Shown piece after piece: positions 18,801-26,460 of a stretch of DNA of 64,000 nt; position 1 is the stretch's first letter; every line of letters starts with the position of its first letter. A program made the position numbers and the translations under genes. Source of the DNA: Lewinellaceae bacterium (GTDB lineage: Bacteria; Bacteroidota; Bacteroidia; Chitinophagales; Saprospiraceae); the NCBI GenBank assembly GCA_020636355.1, contig JACJYB010000020.1, forward strand, positions 11,015 through 75,014, read 5' to 3'. The notes beneath the pieces were generated by a model, which saw only the letters and a program-made list of their open reading frames with translations, did not search any database and was not told the origin of the DNA.

Positions 18801-19404
18801 TGCAACGGTATTAGAAGCTAATTATGTCCTTTCTTCCGTGCTGCTAAATCAAGGTGACGGCACGTTCAAAGTGGAGGCCATGCCATTATTAGCCCAGGTA
18901 GCGCCTGTGAATGGAATGAGGGTGTACGATGTAAACCAGGATGCTATACCGGACCTATTGCTGGTTGGCAATGATTATTCCAACGAAGTATTCTCGGGAA
19001 CTCTCGATGCTTTGAATGGTTTGGTGCTTATAGGTAAAGGGAATGGGCAATTTGACGCAGTGAAAGGGGATTGTGGCTTCCGGGTCCCCGGTGCCGCCAA
19101 GGCTTTAGGGTTATTAACTACGGAGACCTATGATGTATTCCTGGCCACACAAAATAAAGATAGTGTCCTGGCTTTTACCCCTGTTCTGAAACCAAAAACC
19201 ATCCAACTTTTTACGCCGAAACCTGAAGATCAGGTGGCCGTCATCACCTATAACGATGGTGGAACTCAGCGGGTAGAATTTAACTACGGTGCTGGGATGT
19301 TAACCCAATCTTCCCGACGATTACGTATAACCGCTGCTATGAAATTGGTTGAGGTGATTAACCGGAAAGGCGAATCACGGATAGTAATCGATGCCGTTCA
19401 ATAA
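15880..19404 (+). CDS. FG-GAP/VCBS repeat lipoprotein with ASPIC/UnbV domain
   Basis: A 1174-residue surface or periplasmic lipoprotein of the CRTAC1-like group. The signal peptide ends in the lipobox AVMIGC (Cys near residue 18). Many calcium-binding FG-GAP/VCBS repeats follow, each with a DxNxDGxxDL-type loop: VGDFNRDGLEDLYF, VDINGDGWLDIYV, FDYDRDGDLDLYI, CDINKDGWIDLYV and, after the midpoint, IGDVNGDGLEDFVIG. The ASPIC/UnbV module lies at about residues 500-590 (LEIRLNGLQGNTLGLGSKIWI, YRGYISSVDPTIHFGLG, IDSLLIIWPDG). Such genes often sit next to SusC/SusD pairs in Bacteroidota, where a glycan-related surface role is suspected but unproven. A terminator separates it from susD, so it probably has its own promoter. 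Confidence 0.9.
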   Translation: MYRYGFLLALIVAVMIGCTSSSEHLFLELSPQRTGVKFVNKVEETETLNILNLEYFYNGGGVAVGDFNRDGLEDLYFTANLADNHLYLNKGNFKFKDVTAASGVAGRERWKSGVAVVDINGDGWLDIYVCATIAQDSLYRRNLLFINQGLNEDGIPTFKEEAAQYGVDNSSYSSNALFFDYDRDGDLDLYILTNSKQHNIPVVYREKVNDGTAENTDILMRNNGDGTFTDVSEEAGIRYEGFGLGVATCDINKDGWIDLYVSNDFLSNDLLYLNRGGKFENVIDKMIKHQSRFSMGNDIADINNDGEPDIITLDMLPEDNLRKKTVMGGNGYINYINDQRYGYAHQFTRNMLQVNNGDGTFSEIGMLAGIYQTEWSWSPLFVDLDNDGYRDLLITNGYPKDITDKDFVNFRQKTNFYTDQKTLLSEVPSVKVKNYIYRNNGDLTFTNVSEAWGIENISFSNGAAFVDLDNDGDLDYVVNNINDPASIYENTLYGKGKNLDTLNHFLEIRLNGLQGNTLGLGSKIWIKYEGGQMQYHDHSIYRGYISSVDPTIHFGLGKAADIDSLLIIWPDGKGQLLLNIPANQEIEINQDQAQILSLSGLHPTQETPELFTPMNKALSIDYKQPMYDFIDFNIQRNIPHKFTENIPGLAIGDVNGDGLEDFVIGNYKHQNLMLFKQDPKGQFTAQVLVDGKDKPEIDEGLLLLDVDGDQDLDLYVVSGGFADSIGHDHYRDRLYLNDGAGRFTEQKNALPDIKSNGLVVRAADIDGDGDLDLFVGARVLPGSYPLADQSYLLRNDRGIFSDVTNSWAPALSKLGMVTDAVWSDYNNDNIPDLIVVGEFMPIQVFKNDGKKLEKVTSSGLEQYSGWWNSIVPGDFDRDGDMDYAVGNLGNNNTYQVSADHPLKAFSLDIDKNNSEDVVLACFLKFPDGHYDLCPVNQWEELFSQSPVFRKRFAYHREFGMANMDSLLTPEERANATVLEANYVLSSVLLNQGDGTFKVEAMPLLAQVAPVNGMRVYDVNQDAIPDLLLVGNDYSNEVFSGTLDALNGLVLIGKGNGQFDAVKGDCGFRVPGAAKALGLLTTETYDVFLATQNKDSVLAFTPVLKPKTIQLFTPKPEDQVAVITYNDGGTQRVEFNYGAGMLTQSSRRLRITAAMKLVEVINRKGESRIVIDAVQ

Positions 19405-19411
19405 TTATAGC

Positions 19412-19454
19412 AAAAGAAAAAGCCCGTGAGTTTTACTTACGGGCTTTTTCTTTT
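19412..19454. terminator. Bidirectional terminator between convergent genes
   Basis: A 16-bp stem (AAAAGAAAAAGCCCGT and its complement) encloses an 11-base loop, with A-runs on one side and T-runs on the other, so it can act on both strands. It lies between the FG-GAP gene and the convergent GIN-domain gene. Confidence 0.9.
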
Positions 19455-19515
19455 ATCCGTTCGGAAACCCTGCCAGGTATGATTTCCGGACGATTGATTT
19501 GGTATGAATGAATCC

Positions 19516-20238
19516 CTAGGACTTACTGCGCACTTTACCGCTTCCGATGATGGATGAATGGATGGAAGGAGAACCTTCATACAATACATTTCCACTTCCG
19601 GATACACTTACCTTCAGGTCGTTGTTGACATCAACTTCACAATTACCGGAACCGGCAATACTGACGCTGCAGTTGTCCGATTCGAAACCCAGAGCCCGCA
19701 CCGAACCACTGCCGCTAATACTGATATCGGTCGAATTGGCATGACCGTTCAGACGGATATTTCCGGATCCGGAGATACCCATTTTGGCTTTTGAGGCTTG
19801 CAGATCCAGAATGATATCCCCCGAACCGGCTACCGCAAGAACAATCTCACCGGTATTTATTCCCTTTTCACCAATGATGGAACCACTGCCGGCGACGGCC
19901 AGCTTTTTGATGTTTTTCAGGGTCACATAGATATCGATCGATTCGTGCCGGCGCACATTTTGATCAAACTCAATATTCCAGGTGCCTCCGGAAACATCCG
20001 TTTCGATGTTATCTATGATATTTTGTTGTGCTTTGATACGTATTTGCTGGCTATTGCCTTGCATAAGGTGTACGGTCGCCGAAATAGATAATCCCAGTGC
20101 ATCAATTTCAGAAAGGGACAGGTTCTTTTCGACTACAGGGCCCTCGCCACTGATTTGGCCTCTCCAATTTTGGGCCTGTAAGGAGATTACTCCCAAAAAC
20201 AAAAAACTAAACAAGTGGATACGGTAAATGAATTTCAT
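19516..20238 (-). CDS. GIN-domain (DUF2807) secreted protein
   Basis: A 240-residue exported protein. Residues 1-22 are a signal peptide ending SLQAQ. The rest is a GIN (DUF2807) beta-solenoid built of repeated VxGSGxI/V turns: VAGSGSIIGEKG, VAGSGDIILD, ISGSGNIRLNGHA, ISGSGSVRALGF, IAGSGNCEVDV, VSGSGNVLYEG. The opening FSATVHLMQG-like strand (ISATVHLMQGNSQQIRIKAQQN) is typical. The family's function is unknown; an envelope or adhesive role has been proposed. A second GIN protein lies at 28711-29409. It is a single gene, convergent with the FG-GAP lipoprotein and divergent from the antiporter. Confidence 0.87.
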   Translation of the reverse strand: MKFIYRIHLFSFLFLGVISLQAQNWRGQISGEGPVVEKNLSLSEIDALGLSISATVHLMQGNSQQIRIKAQQNIIDNIETDVSGGTWNIEFDQNVRRHESIDIYVTLKNIKKLAVAGSGSIIGEKGINTGEIVLAVAGSGDIILDLQASKAKMGISGSGNIRLNGHANSTDISISGSGSVRALGFESDNCSVSIAGSGNCEVDVNNDLKVSVSGSGNVLYEGSPSIHSSIIGSGKVRSKS

Positions 20239-20353
20239 AGTTATGGTTTTGTTATAGGACGAGGAAGGACCGTAAAAGGTTGCATCCGAAAGAAGAAAAG
20301 GATCAATTTCAATAGATCTACCCGGATTTGGCAGTTAGGTTTATCTTTAGACC

Positions 20354-22183
20354 ATGCTAGAATTGGCTGCCATTGTCATTTTGGGTATCCTGGCCCAATG
20401 GTTTGCCTGGCGTTTTCGGGTGCCAGCCATTCTTCCGTTGATTATAACGGGGTTGATTGTAGGCCCGATTTCCACCCTGTGGACAGCATCCGGCTCTAAG
20501 TGGATCGAGCCTATTTATAATGGGCAAACCGGACTCTTTCCGGGAGAATCACTGTTTTATTTTGTTTCGCTGGCAATCGGAATCATTCTGTTTGAAGGGG
20601 GTATGACCCTCAAACGAAAGGAAATCAAAGGGGTAGGTTCTGCCCTCCTGAGGCTGATCATTATTGGTGCCGTGGTCACGTTTGTCGGAGCTGGTATCGC
20701 CGCGCATCTGCTTCTCGGTTTGAGCTGGAAAATATCCTTTCTTTTTGCCGGGTTGATCATCGTAACCGGGCCCACAGTTATAGCGCCCATTTTGCGCAAT
20801 ATTCCGCTCACAAAAAATGTGGCTACCGTGCTGAAGTGGGAGGGCATACTCATCGATCCATTAGGCGCCCTGGTAGCAGTATTGGTTTTCGAGTTTATCG
20901 TATCGGGTGGTGAGGAATTTACCCAGCATGCACTGCTCCAATTTGGAAAGATCATCACCATTGGATTTTTAATGGGTGTTGTGGCAGCTTATTTTCTGTA
21001 CTACATCATCCGGCACCAATGGCTGCCCCGGTATCTGCTTAATGTTTTTACCCTGGCGCTGGTCTTGCTGGTATTCGTATTCAGCGATAAGTTGGCCTCT
21101 GAATCCGGATTGCTTTCGGTCGTCGTAATGGGCATGGTATTGGGCAATCTTGAGGTTCCCAATTTCAAACAGATCCTTGATTTCAAGGAGTCCCTTTCCA
21201 TATTACTCATCTCGATCCTGTTTATCCTGTTGGCAGCCAATATCAATCTCGACGATCTTTACCTGTTGCTTAATATCAACTGCCTGCTGCTGTTCCTCGT
21301 CGTGGTCTTCGTCCTGAGACCGGTTGGCGTATTCTTAAGTACGCGAGGTAGTGAGTTGAATTTCAGGGAAAAGGTTTTCATTTCCTGGGTAGGTCCGCGC
21401 GGGATCGTTGCTGCTGGGATCGCATCTTTATTTGGGCTTCGGCTTGCTTTGGATGGAGTCGCGGAAGCACACTGGATTACCCCGCTGGTTTTTATGGTTG
21501 TCCTGGGCACGGTATTGGTAAATGCAACGACAGCCCGTTGGCTGGCTAAGCTCTTGAAGGTCATTCAGGCTGCTTCTAATGGGATTCTCATCATCGGATC
21601 CAATCTGGCATCACGTTTTTTGGCGCAATTCTTAAGCGACCGGAAACGACATGTAATTCTCGTTGACAACAACGCGGTTAGCATTCAGGAAGCCAGAAAA
21701 TCAGGCCTTGAAGCCGTCCAGGCCAATATATTTACAGAGGATTTGAACGACCACTTTGAAATGCTGGACATGGGTTATCTGATGGCGATGACCTCCAACA
21801 GCCAATTAAATAAATTTGCCATTCAATCGATGGCCTCCAGCTTTGGTGAAAATGGAACCTTCCAGCTCCCCCCTTCCCAGGAGGTGCGTGAAGGGAAATG
21901 CGACCCAACCTCACTGTTCGCACCCTATGCGGATTTTGTGAGCCTGACTGAGGTTGTAAGGGATTTTCCAGAGTACCACGAGTCACCTGTCAATGGGTTC
22001 GAGGGCGCATTAACGTTGGCTCAAAAAATGAAAGCCGGTCAGCAGATTCCGGTGTTTTACCAGGACAAAATCAATGACCTGCATATTTTCCCTGCCTCTC
22101 CGGACACCCTGCGGCAAATGCCTGAACCAGTCACGTTGATTTATATCGGAAAGCCAATGACCCTGGAAGATCTGGATGGATAA
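20354..22183 (+). CDS. Cation:proton antiporter with TrkA-N-like domain
   Basis: A 609-residue inner-membrane protein of the CPA1/NhaP-like monovalent cation:proton antiporter type. About a dozen hydrophobic segments fill residues 1-400, including LPLIITGLIVGPIST, IILFEGGMTLKRKE, TGPTVIAPILRNIPL and KWEGILIDPLGALVAV; the aspartate in ILIDPLGA is the likely ion-binding residue. From about residue 410 a soluble nucleotide-binding domain follows (NGILIIGSNLASRFLAQFL, then VILVDNN), like the TrkA-N domains that gate such transporters. The extreme C-terminus has no assigned fold. It is probably a single gene; a 141-base gap separates it from the aldo/keto reductase gene. Confidence 0.9.
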   Translation: MLELAAIVILGILAQWFAWRFRVPAILPLIITGLIVGPISTLWTASGSKWIEPIYNGQTGLFPGESLFYFVSLAIGIILFEGGMTLKRKEIKGVGSALLRLIIIGAVVTFVGAGIAAHLLLGLSWKISFLFAGLIIVTGPTVIAPILRNIPLTKNVATVLKWEGILIDPLGALVAVLVFEFIVSGGEEFTQHALLQFGKIITIGFLMGVVAAYFLYYIIRHQWLPRYLLNVFTLALVLLVFVFSDKLASESGLLSVVVMGMVLGNLEVPNFKQILDFKESLSILLISILFILLAANINLDDLYLLLNINCLLLFLVVVFVLRPVGVFLSTRGSELNFREKVFISWVGPRGIVAAGIASLFGLRLALDGVAEAHWITPLVFMVVLGTVLVNATTARWLAKLLKVIQAASNGILIIGSNLASRFLAQFLSDRKRHVILVDNNAVSIQEARKSGLEAVQANIFTEDLNDHFEMLDMGYLMAMTSNSQLNKFAIQSMASSFGENGTFQLPPSQEVREGKCDPTSLFAPYADFVSLTEVVRDFPEYHESPVNGFEGALTLAQKMKAGQQIPVFYQDKINDLHIFPASPDTLRQMPEPVTLIYIGKPMTLEDLDG

Positions 22184-22324
22184 ACCCACCTTCGTCATGG
22201 ATAAGCATGAAATAATATCCCCGGGATAGTGCTTCTCACGCATTAATTTCCGTAGATAGGTTCATGGACTGGTCTTGCAACATGTTATCTTTGCATGGAT
22301 TTGGATGAATAAAACACAGGCATC

Positions 22325-23296
22325 ATGAATTACAGGAGGTTTGGTCGGACGGATTGGATGGTTAGTGAAGTAGGGTATGGCATGTGGGGATTGGCAGGGT
22401 GGACCAATACCGATAAGCAGGAAGTTGCAATGGCACTGGACCGGGCCGTAGAGCTAGGATGCAATTTCTTCGATACCGCCTGGGCTTACGGCGATGGAGT
22501 AAGTGAGAATACCTTGCGCGATTTGATCAAGCGTCATCCCGGTAAATCCCTTTATGCAGCCACCAAGGTTCCACCAAAAGACCGGACATGGCCGCCCGTG
22601 AAAGGTAATTCAATACATAATGTATTTCCGCCTGATTACATCCGGGAATATGCCGAGAAAAGCTTGACAAACCTGGGGTTGGAAACGATAGACCTGCTTC
22701 AGTTGCATGTATGGGAGGACGACTGGGCTTCCGATGATGACTGGAAAGAAGTAGTCGATGCGTTAAAGGAGCAGGGTAAGATCAGAGCTTTCGGTTTGAG
22801 CCTGAATCGTTGGGAACCGGAAAATGGCTTGCAGGCTATACGGACCGGTTTGATTGATGCCGTACAGGTCATTTACAACATCTTTGACCAAAACCCGGAA
22901 GATGAGTTGTTTCCACTTTGTCTTCAGGAGGATGTCGGGATTATCGCCCGAGTTCCTTTTGATGAAGGTGGACTCCTTGGTCATCTGACTAAAGAAACCC
23001 GTTTTCCTGCCCATGACTGGAGAGCCGGATATTTTTGTGAGGAGAACCTGGCACCAACCGTAGAACGGGCCGATGCCCTTAAGCCCGCGGTGCCGGCGGG
23101 AAGTAATTTACCTGAAATGAGCATGCAGTTTATCCTGAGTAACCCGGATGTATCAACAATCATCCCGGGCATGCGGCAGGTGAAACATGTCGAAGCGAAC
23201 ATGCATGCCTCCGACCTTGGCCCATTGCAAAAGCCGCTCCTCGAAGAATTACACCAGCATCGCTGGGTACGCAGGCCTACCGCCTGGTCTATGTGA
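22325..23296 (+). CDS. Aldo/keto reductase
   Basis: A 323-residue NADPH-dependent oxidoreductase with a TIM-barrel fold. The catalytic tetrad can be followed: Asp and Tyr in FFDTAWAYGDGVSE (residues 49-62), Lys in YAATKVPP, and His in DLLQLHVWEDD. The phosphate-binding end AFGLSLNRWEP and the late VSTIIPGMRQVKHVEAN motif also fit. The substrate is not predictable. It is 18 bases upstream of the SulP transporter gene and likely shares its transcript. A TATCTTTG box at 22286-22293, about 31 bases upstream of the ATG, resembles the Bacteroidota -7 element, but I see no well-spaced -33 TTG. Confidence 0.9.
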   Translation: MNYRRFGRTDWMVSEVGYGMWGLAGWTNTDKQEVAMALDRAVELGCNFFDTAWAYGDGVSENTLRDLIKRHPGKSLYAATKVPPKDRTWPPVKGNSIHNVFPPDYIREYAEKSLTNLGLETIDLLQLHVWEDDWASDDDWKEVVDALKEQGKIRAFGLSLNRWEPENGLQAIRTGLIDAVQVIYNIFDQNPEDELFPLCLQEDVGIIARVPFDEGGLLGHLTKETRFPAHDWRAGYFCEENLAPTVERADALKPAVPAGSNLPEMSMQFILSNPDVSTIIPGMRQVKHVEANMHASDLGPLQKPLLEELHQHRWVRRPTAWSM

Positions 23297-23313
23297 TCGA
23301 TTAAATCTGAAGT

Positions 23314-24975
23314 ATGAAGTGGCCGCTGGAATTCACGCCCAAAATATCCATCCTTAAATCGGAAGGATACAATCGCAGTCAGTTTACCCAGGATGTAATG
23401 TCCGGATTAATCGTTGGAGTAGTAGCACTGCCCCTGGCGATTGCTTTTGCCATCGCATCGGGAGTCTCTCCCGAAAAAGGACTGATAACGGCGGTTGTTG
23501 CCGGATTTCTGATTTCTTTCCTGGGTGGCAGCAGGGTTCAGATCGGTGGACCTACCGGTGCTTTTATTGTAATTGTTTATGGCATAGTAGGCGAATATGG
23601 GTTGAGTGGCCTGATAACAGCAACCTTGATGGCAGGGTTCATCCTGATCGGTATGGGGCTGGTCCGGTTGGGCCAGTTATTAAAATATTTTCCGTATCCA
23701 CTGATCGTAGGCTTTACTTCAGGGATTGCCCTGATCATTTTTAGTTCTCAGGTCAATGACGCCCTGGGCTTGCAGCTTACCGGAATTCCCGCTGACTTCA
23801 TCGGCAAATGGAGCTTGTATTTCCAACATTTTACCCATCTGAATGGCTATGCGTTGGCTATAACCGGGGTTACGGTATTAATAACTTTCCATTTTGGCAA
23901 GATCAGCAAGAGGATACCGGGATCGCTGGTCGCTATTATTTTGATGACCTTGATTACCGCTTACTGGAAGCTGCCGGTTGAAACCCTTGCCGATCGGTTT
24001 GGGACCATTCCGAATGGCATTGGGCTGCCCCACTGGCCGGTGCTCAACTGGGAAGTGATCAGGCATCTGATCCAACCCGCTTTCGCCATCGCTTTGTTGG
24101 GTGCGATCGAATCCTTGTTATCGGCTGTCGTTGCGGACGGGATGATCGGTGCCCGGCATCGGTCCAACATGGAGCTGGTGGCCCAGGGTGTTGCTAACAT
24201 CGGATCTGCGTTGTTTGGCGGGATACCCGCTACAGGTGCTATTGCCCGGACGGTTACCAATATTAAAAACGGTGGGCGGACGCCGGTAGCCGGGATAATT
24301 CATGCCGTGGTCTTATTCCTTATTATGTTGTTTTTGGGCCCATTGGCCAAACAAATTCCATTTGCCTGTCTTGCCGGAGTATTGATCGTCATCGCATTTC
24401 ACATGGGTGAATGGCGCCAGTTTTTTAGCCTGCTTCGCTCGCATCGGATGGATGTGGTGGTTTTGTTGACTACTTTCCTGTTGACAGTATTTTTTGATTT
24501 GATCATCGCGATAGAAATTGGAATGGTCTTATCGAGTTTTCTTTTTATGAAGCGCATGGCGGATGCCACCAGGATGTCGGTGGTCACCGATGAAGGTGGT
24601 GAGACCTTGTTTGACAAAGAACTGCCTGAGCTGCCGCGCGGCGTGATGTTGTATGAGATTGATGGCCCATTGTTTTTTGGTGCGGCACAGCAATTCCAGG
24701 ACACGCTGCAGAATGTATCCGAGAAACCACAGACGATCATTTTCCGGATGAGAAAAGTGCCCTATATGGATGCGACTGGCGTATATCGCCTGCGACAATT
24801 GATCGAATATTTCCAGAAACGCAAGGTTAAAGTCTTGCTATCGGGGGTCAATCCTGCTGTCCTGGAAACGATGGAAAAAGCTGATATTTTTAATGCCCTG
24901 AACCGGGATCAGGTATTTCCAAATATTCATGCGGCACTGGATCACATCAGATCGGCCACCGATAAAGACCAATAG
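23314..24975 (+). CDS. SulP-family anion transporter with STAS domain
   Basis: A 553-residue inner-membrane transporter of the SulP family, which moves sulfate, bicarbonate or related anions. The N-terminal motif SGLIVGVVALPLAIAFAIASGVSPEKGL is the family signature, followed by ISFLGGSRVQIGGPTGAF and about ten more hydrophobic segments to residue 410. The STAS domain fills about 445-550 (VMLYEIDGPLFFGAAQQF, IIFRMRKVPYMDATGVYRL). Which anion it carries cannot be told from sequence, and no carbonic anhydrase or sulfur-assimilation gene is adjacent. It follows the aldo/keto reductase closely. Its stop is only 7 bases from the stop of the convergent monooxygenase gene. Confidence 0.92.
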   Translation: MKWPLEFTPKISILKSEGYNRSQFTQDVMSGLIVGVVALPLAIAFAIASGVSPEKGLITAVVAGFLISFLGGSRVQIGGPTGAFIVIVYGIVGEYGLSGLITATLMAGFILIGMGLVRLGQLLKYFPYPLIVGFTSGIALIIFSSQVNDALGLQLTGIPADFIGKWSLYFQHFTHLNGYALAITGVTVLITFHFGKISKRIPGSLVAIILMTLITAYWKLPVETLADRFGTIPNGIGLPHWPVLNWEVIRHLIQPAFAIALLGAIESLLSAVVADGMIGARHRSNMELVAQGVANIGSALFGGIPATGAIARTVTNIKNGGRTPVAGIIHAVVLFLIMLFLGPLAKQIPFACLAGVLIVIAFHMGEWRQFFSLLRSHRMDVVVLLTTFLLTVFFDLIIAIEIGMVLSSFLFMKRMADATRMSVVTDEGGETLFDKELPELPRGVMLYEIDGPLFFGAAQQFQDTLQNVSEKPQTIIFRMRKVPYMDATGVYRLRQLIEYFQKRKVKVLLSGVNPAVLETMEKADIFNALNRDQVFPNIHAALDHIRSATDKDQ

Positions 24976-24982
24976 GTATCGA

Positions 24983-26287
24983 CTAGACGTTTGAATCCAG
25001 GCGTCTGAACTCCTTTTTCAGCACTTTTGCATAGAGATGACTCTGTGTGTAATAAGCATGCCGGGCAGTAGGTAGGTGTTTGATACCTCCGGATAAATCC
25101 GGACGTTCGGATTCACATCGGTCCCTGAACTTCTGCCACCGAACGGGGTCCTTTATTTGTTGGGAAAGGTATGCTCCGATAAGATCGGCCTGCAAACTGA
25201 TCAACGGGAAGGCTGCACCATCTGCTTCGACAAATCCGGCAAAGAGGAGGTTTGCGTATTGCCGGGAAAAAATATTTAAAAACAGGTCGGGCTGATCCGG
25301 ATTCCAGGAGAATACTTCAGACCTGAGAAACGGGAATACCTGATTGTAGCCGGTCGCATAAATGATCAGGTCTGGTTCGATGGATTGTCCGTTTGAAAAA
25401 TGCACCCTTGAGCCGTCAAGTACTTTGATGTCAGGGAGGTATTGAAGATCACCATGCGACAAATGATGCAATATTCTGGTATTCATGATAGGATGACTGG
25501 CAAAAAGGGGATGATCCGGTTTTGGTAAACCGTACCTCCGCAGGTCCCCGATCAATAATTTGTTCAGGAGAAAACGGAAGACAGGTCTTTCCAGCCAGAG
25601 AGGTAGATGGGGACCTTGATTGGCAAATACATCGGAAGGGATTCCGAATACATGTTTTGGTATAAAATGATAACCGCGGCGCATGGAAATCCAGGTTTGT
25701 TCAGCAGTCATGGCGGCATCACACGCGATGTCGCAAGCAGAGTTGCCACCGCCGACAATGAGTACCCGCTTTCCTTTCAGTTGATCAGGACCTTGATAGT
25801 CTTTCGAATGGATAATCTCCCCTGAAAATGACCCGGTGTAATCAGGCCAATTGGGGTACCAGTTGCGCCCATTGGCGACGATCACTCCCTGATATTCCCG
25901 CTGCTCTCCGTGGTCAAAGGTCGCATTCCAACCACCACCCGGCAGTGGGGCAAGATCGGTGACTTCGGTATTAAACCGGATAACACGCTCAAGCCCATTA
26001 GCAGCACTGAAATTCCGAATGTATGCCAGGATCTGCTCGTGGGAAGGATAATCCGGATAATCCTCAGGCATGGGGAAATCCCGGAAGGTGGACATCGTCT
26101 TGGAAGAAATAAAATGCGTCGTGGAATAAATGGGGGTGTCCTTCCGGCGGTGATCCCAGATACCTCCGGAAAAACCAGATTTTTCAACCAGGTCGAAAGG
26201 AATCGATAATTTTTTTAATACCCGGGCATTGGCTAGTCCGGAGGGGCCTGCTCCCAGGATCAGCCAGGACGAACGATTACTAGTCAT
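24983..26287 (-). CDS. Flavin-containing monooxygenase
   Basis: A 434-residue FAD- and NADPH-dependent monooxygenase-like protein. The FAD-binding GAGPSGLANA is at about residues 12-21, with FSGGIWDHRR next to it as in FMO-type enzymes. The second Rossmann motif VLIVGGGNSACDIACDAA (near 170-187) binds NADPH, and LIIYATGYNQVFPF (near 310) is the ATGY motif of the family. The Phe-x-Gly-x-x-x-His FMO fingerprint is not obvious in its standard form, so the exact subgroup is uncertain. No signal peptide. It is a single gene, ending 7 bases from the SulP stop. Confidence 0.87.
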   Translation of the reverse strand: MTSNRSSWLILGAGPSGLANARVLKKLSIPFDLVEKSGFSGGIWDHRRKDTPIYSTTHFISSKTMSTFRDFPMPEDYPDYPSHEQILAYIRNFSAANGLERVIRFNTEVTDLAPLPGGGWNATFDHGEQREYQGVIVANGRNWYPNWPDYTGSFSGEIIHSKDYQGPDQLKGKRVLIVGGGNSACDIACDAAMTAEQTWISMRRGYHFIPKHVFGIPSDVFANQGPHLPLWLERPVFRFLLNKLLIGDLRRYGLPKPDHPLFASHPIMNTRILHHLSHGDLQYLPDIKVLDGSRVHFSNGQSIEPDLIIYATGYNQVFPFLRSEVFSWNPDQPDLFLNIFSRQYANLLFAGFVEADGAAFPLISLQADLIGAYLSQQIKDPVRWQKFRDRCESERPDLSGGIKHLPTARHAYYTQSHLYAKVLKKEFRRLDSNV

Positions 26288-26349
26288 TCCATTAAGGTAT
26301 TCATTTGGTCACAAATAGCGGGCTAAAGCGCGAAGTTGGTTAAAAATTA

Positions 26350-26381
26350 AAGCCGTTGAACCAGGATCGATTCAACGGCTT
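26350..26381 (-). terminator. Terminator of the padR-pspC operon
   Basis: An 11-bp perfect stem (AAGCCGTTGAA / TTCAACGGCTT) with a 10-base loop, read on the minus strand into TTAATTTTTAA. It lies 80 bases beyond the stop of the pspC reading frame and just upstream of the monooxygenase gene. Confidence 0.8.
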
Positions 26382-26460
26382 GTTCACGAACAGTAACCAA
26401 TTCAATAGGCACAAAAAAGTGAGTGGGTCTTATTTAGTCAGTCTGGTTTAGTTAGAATGA

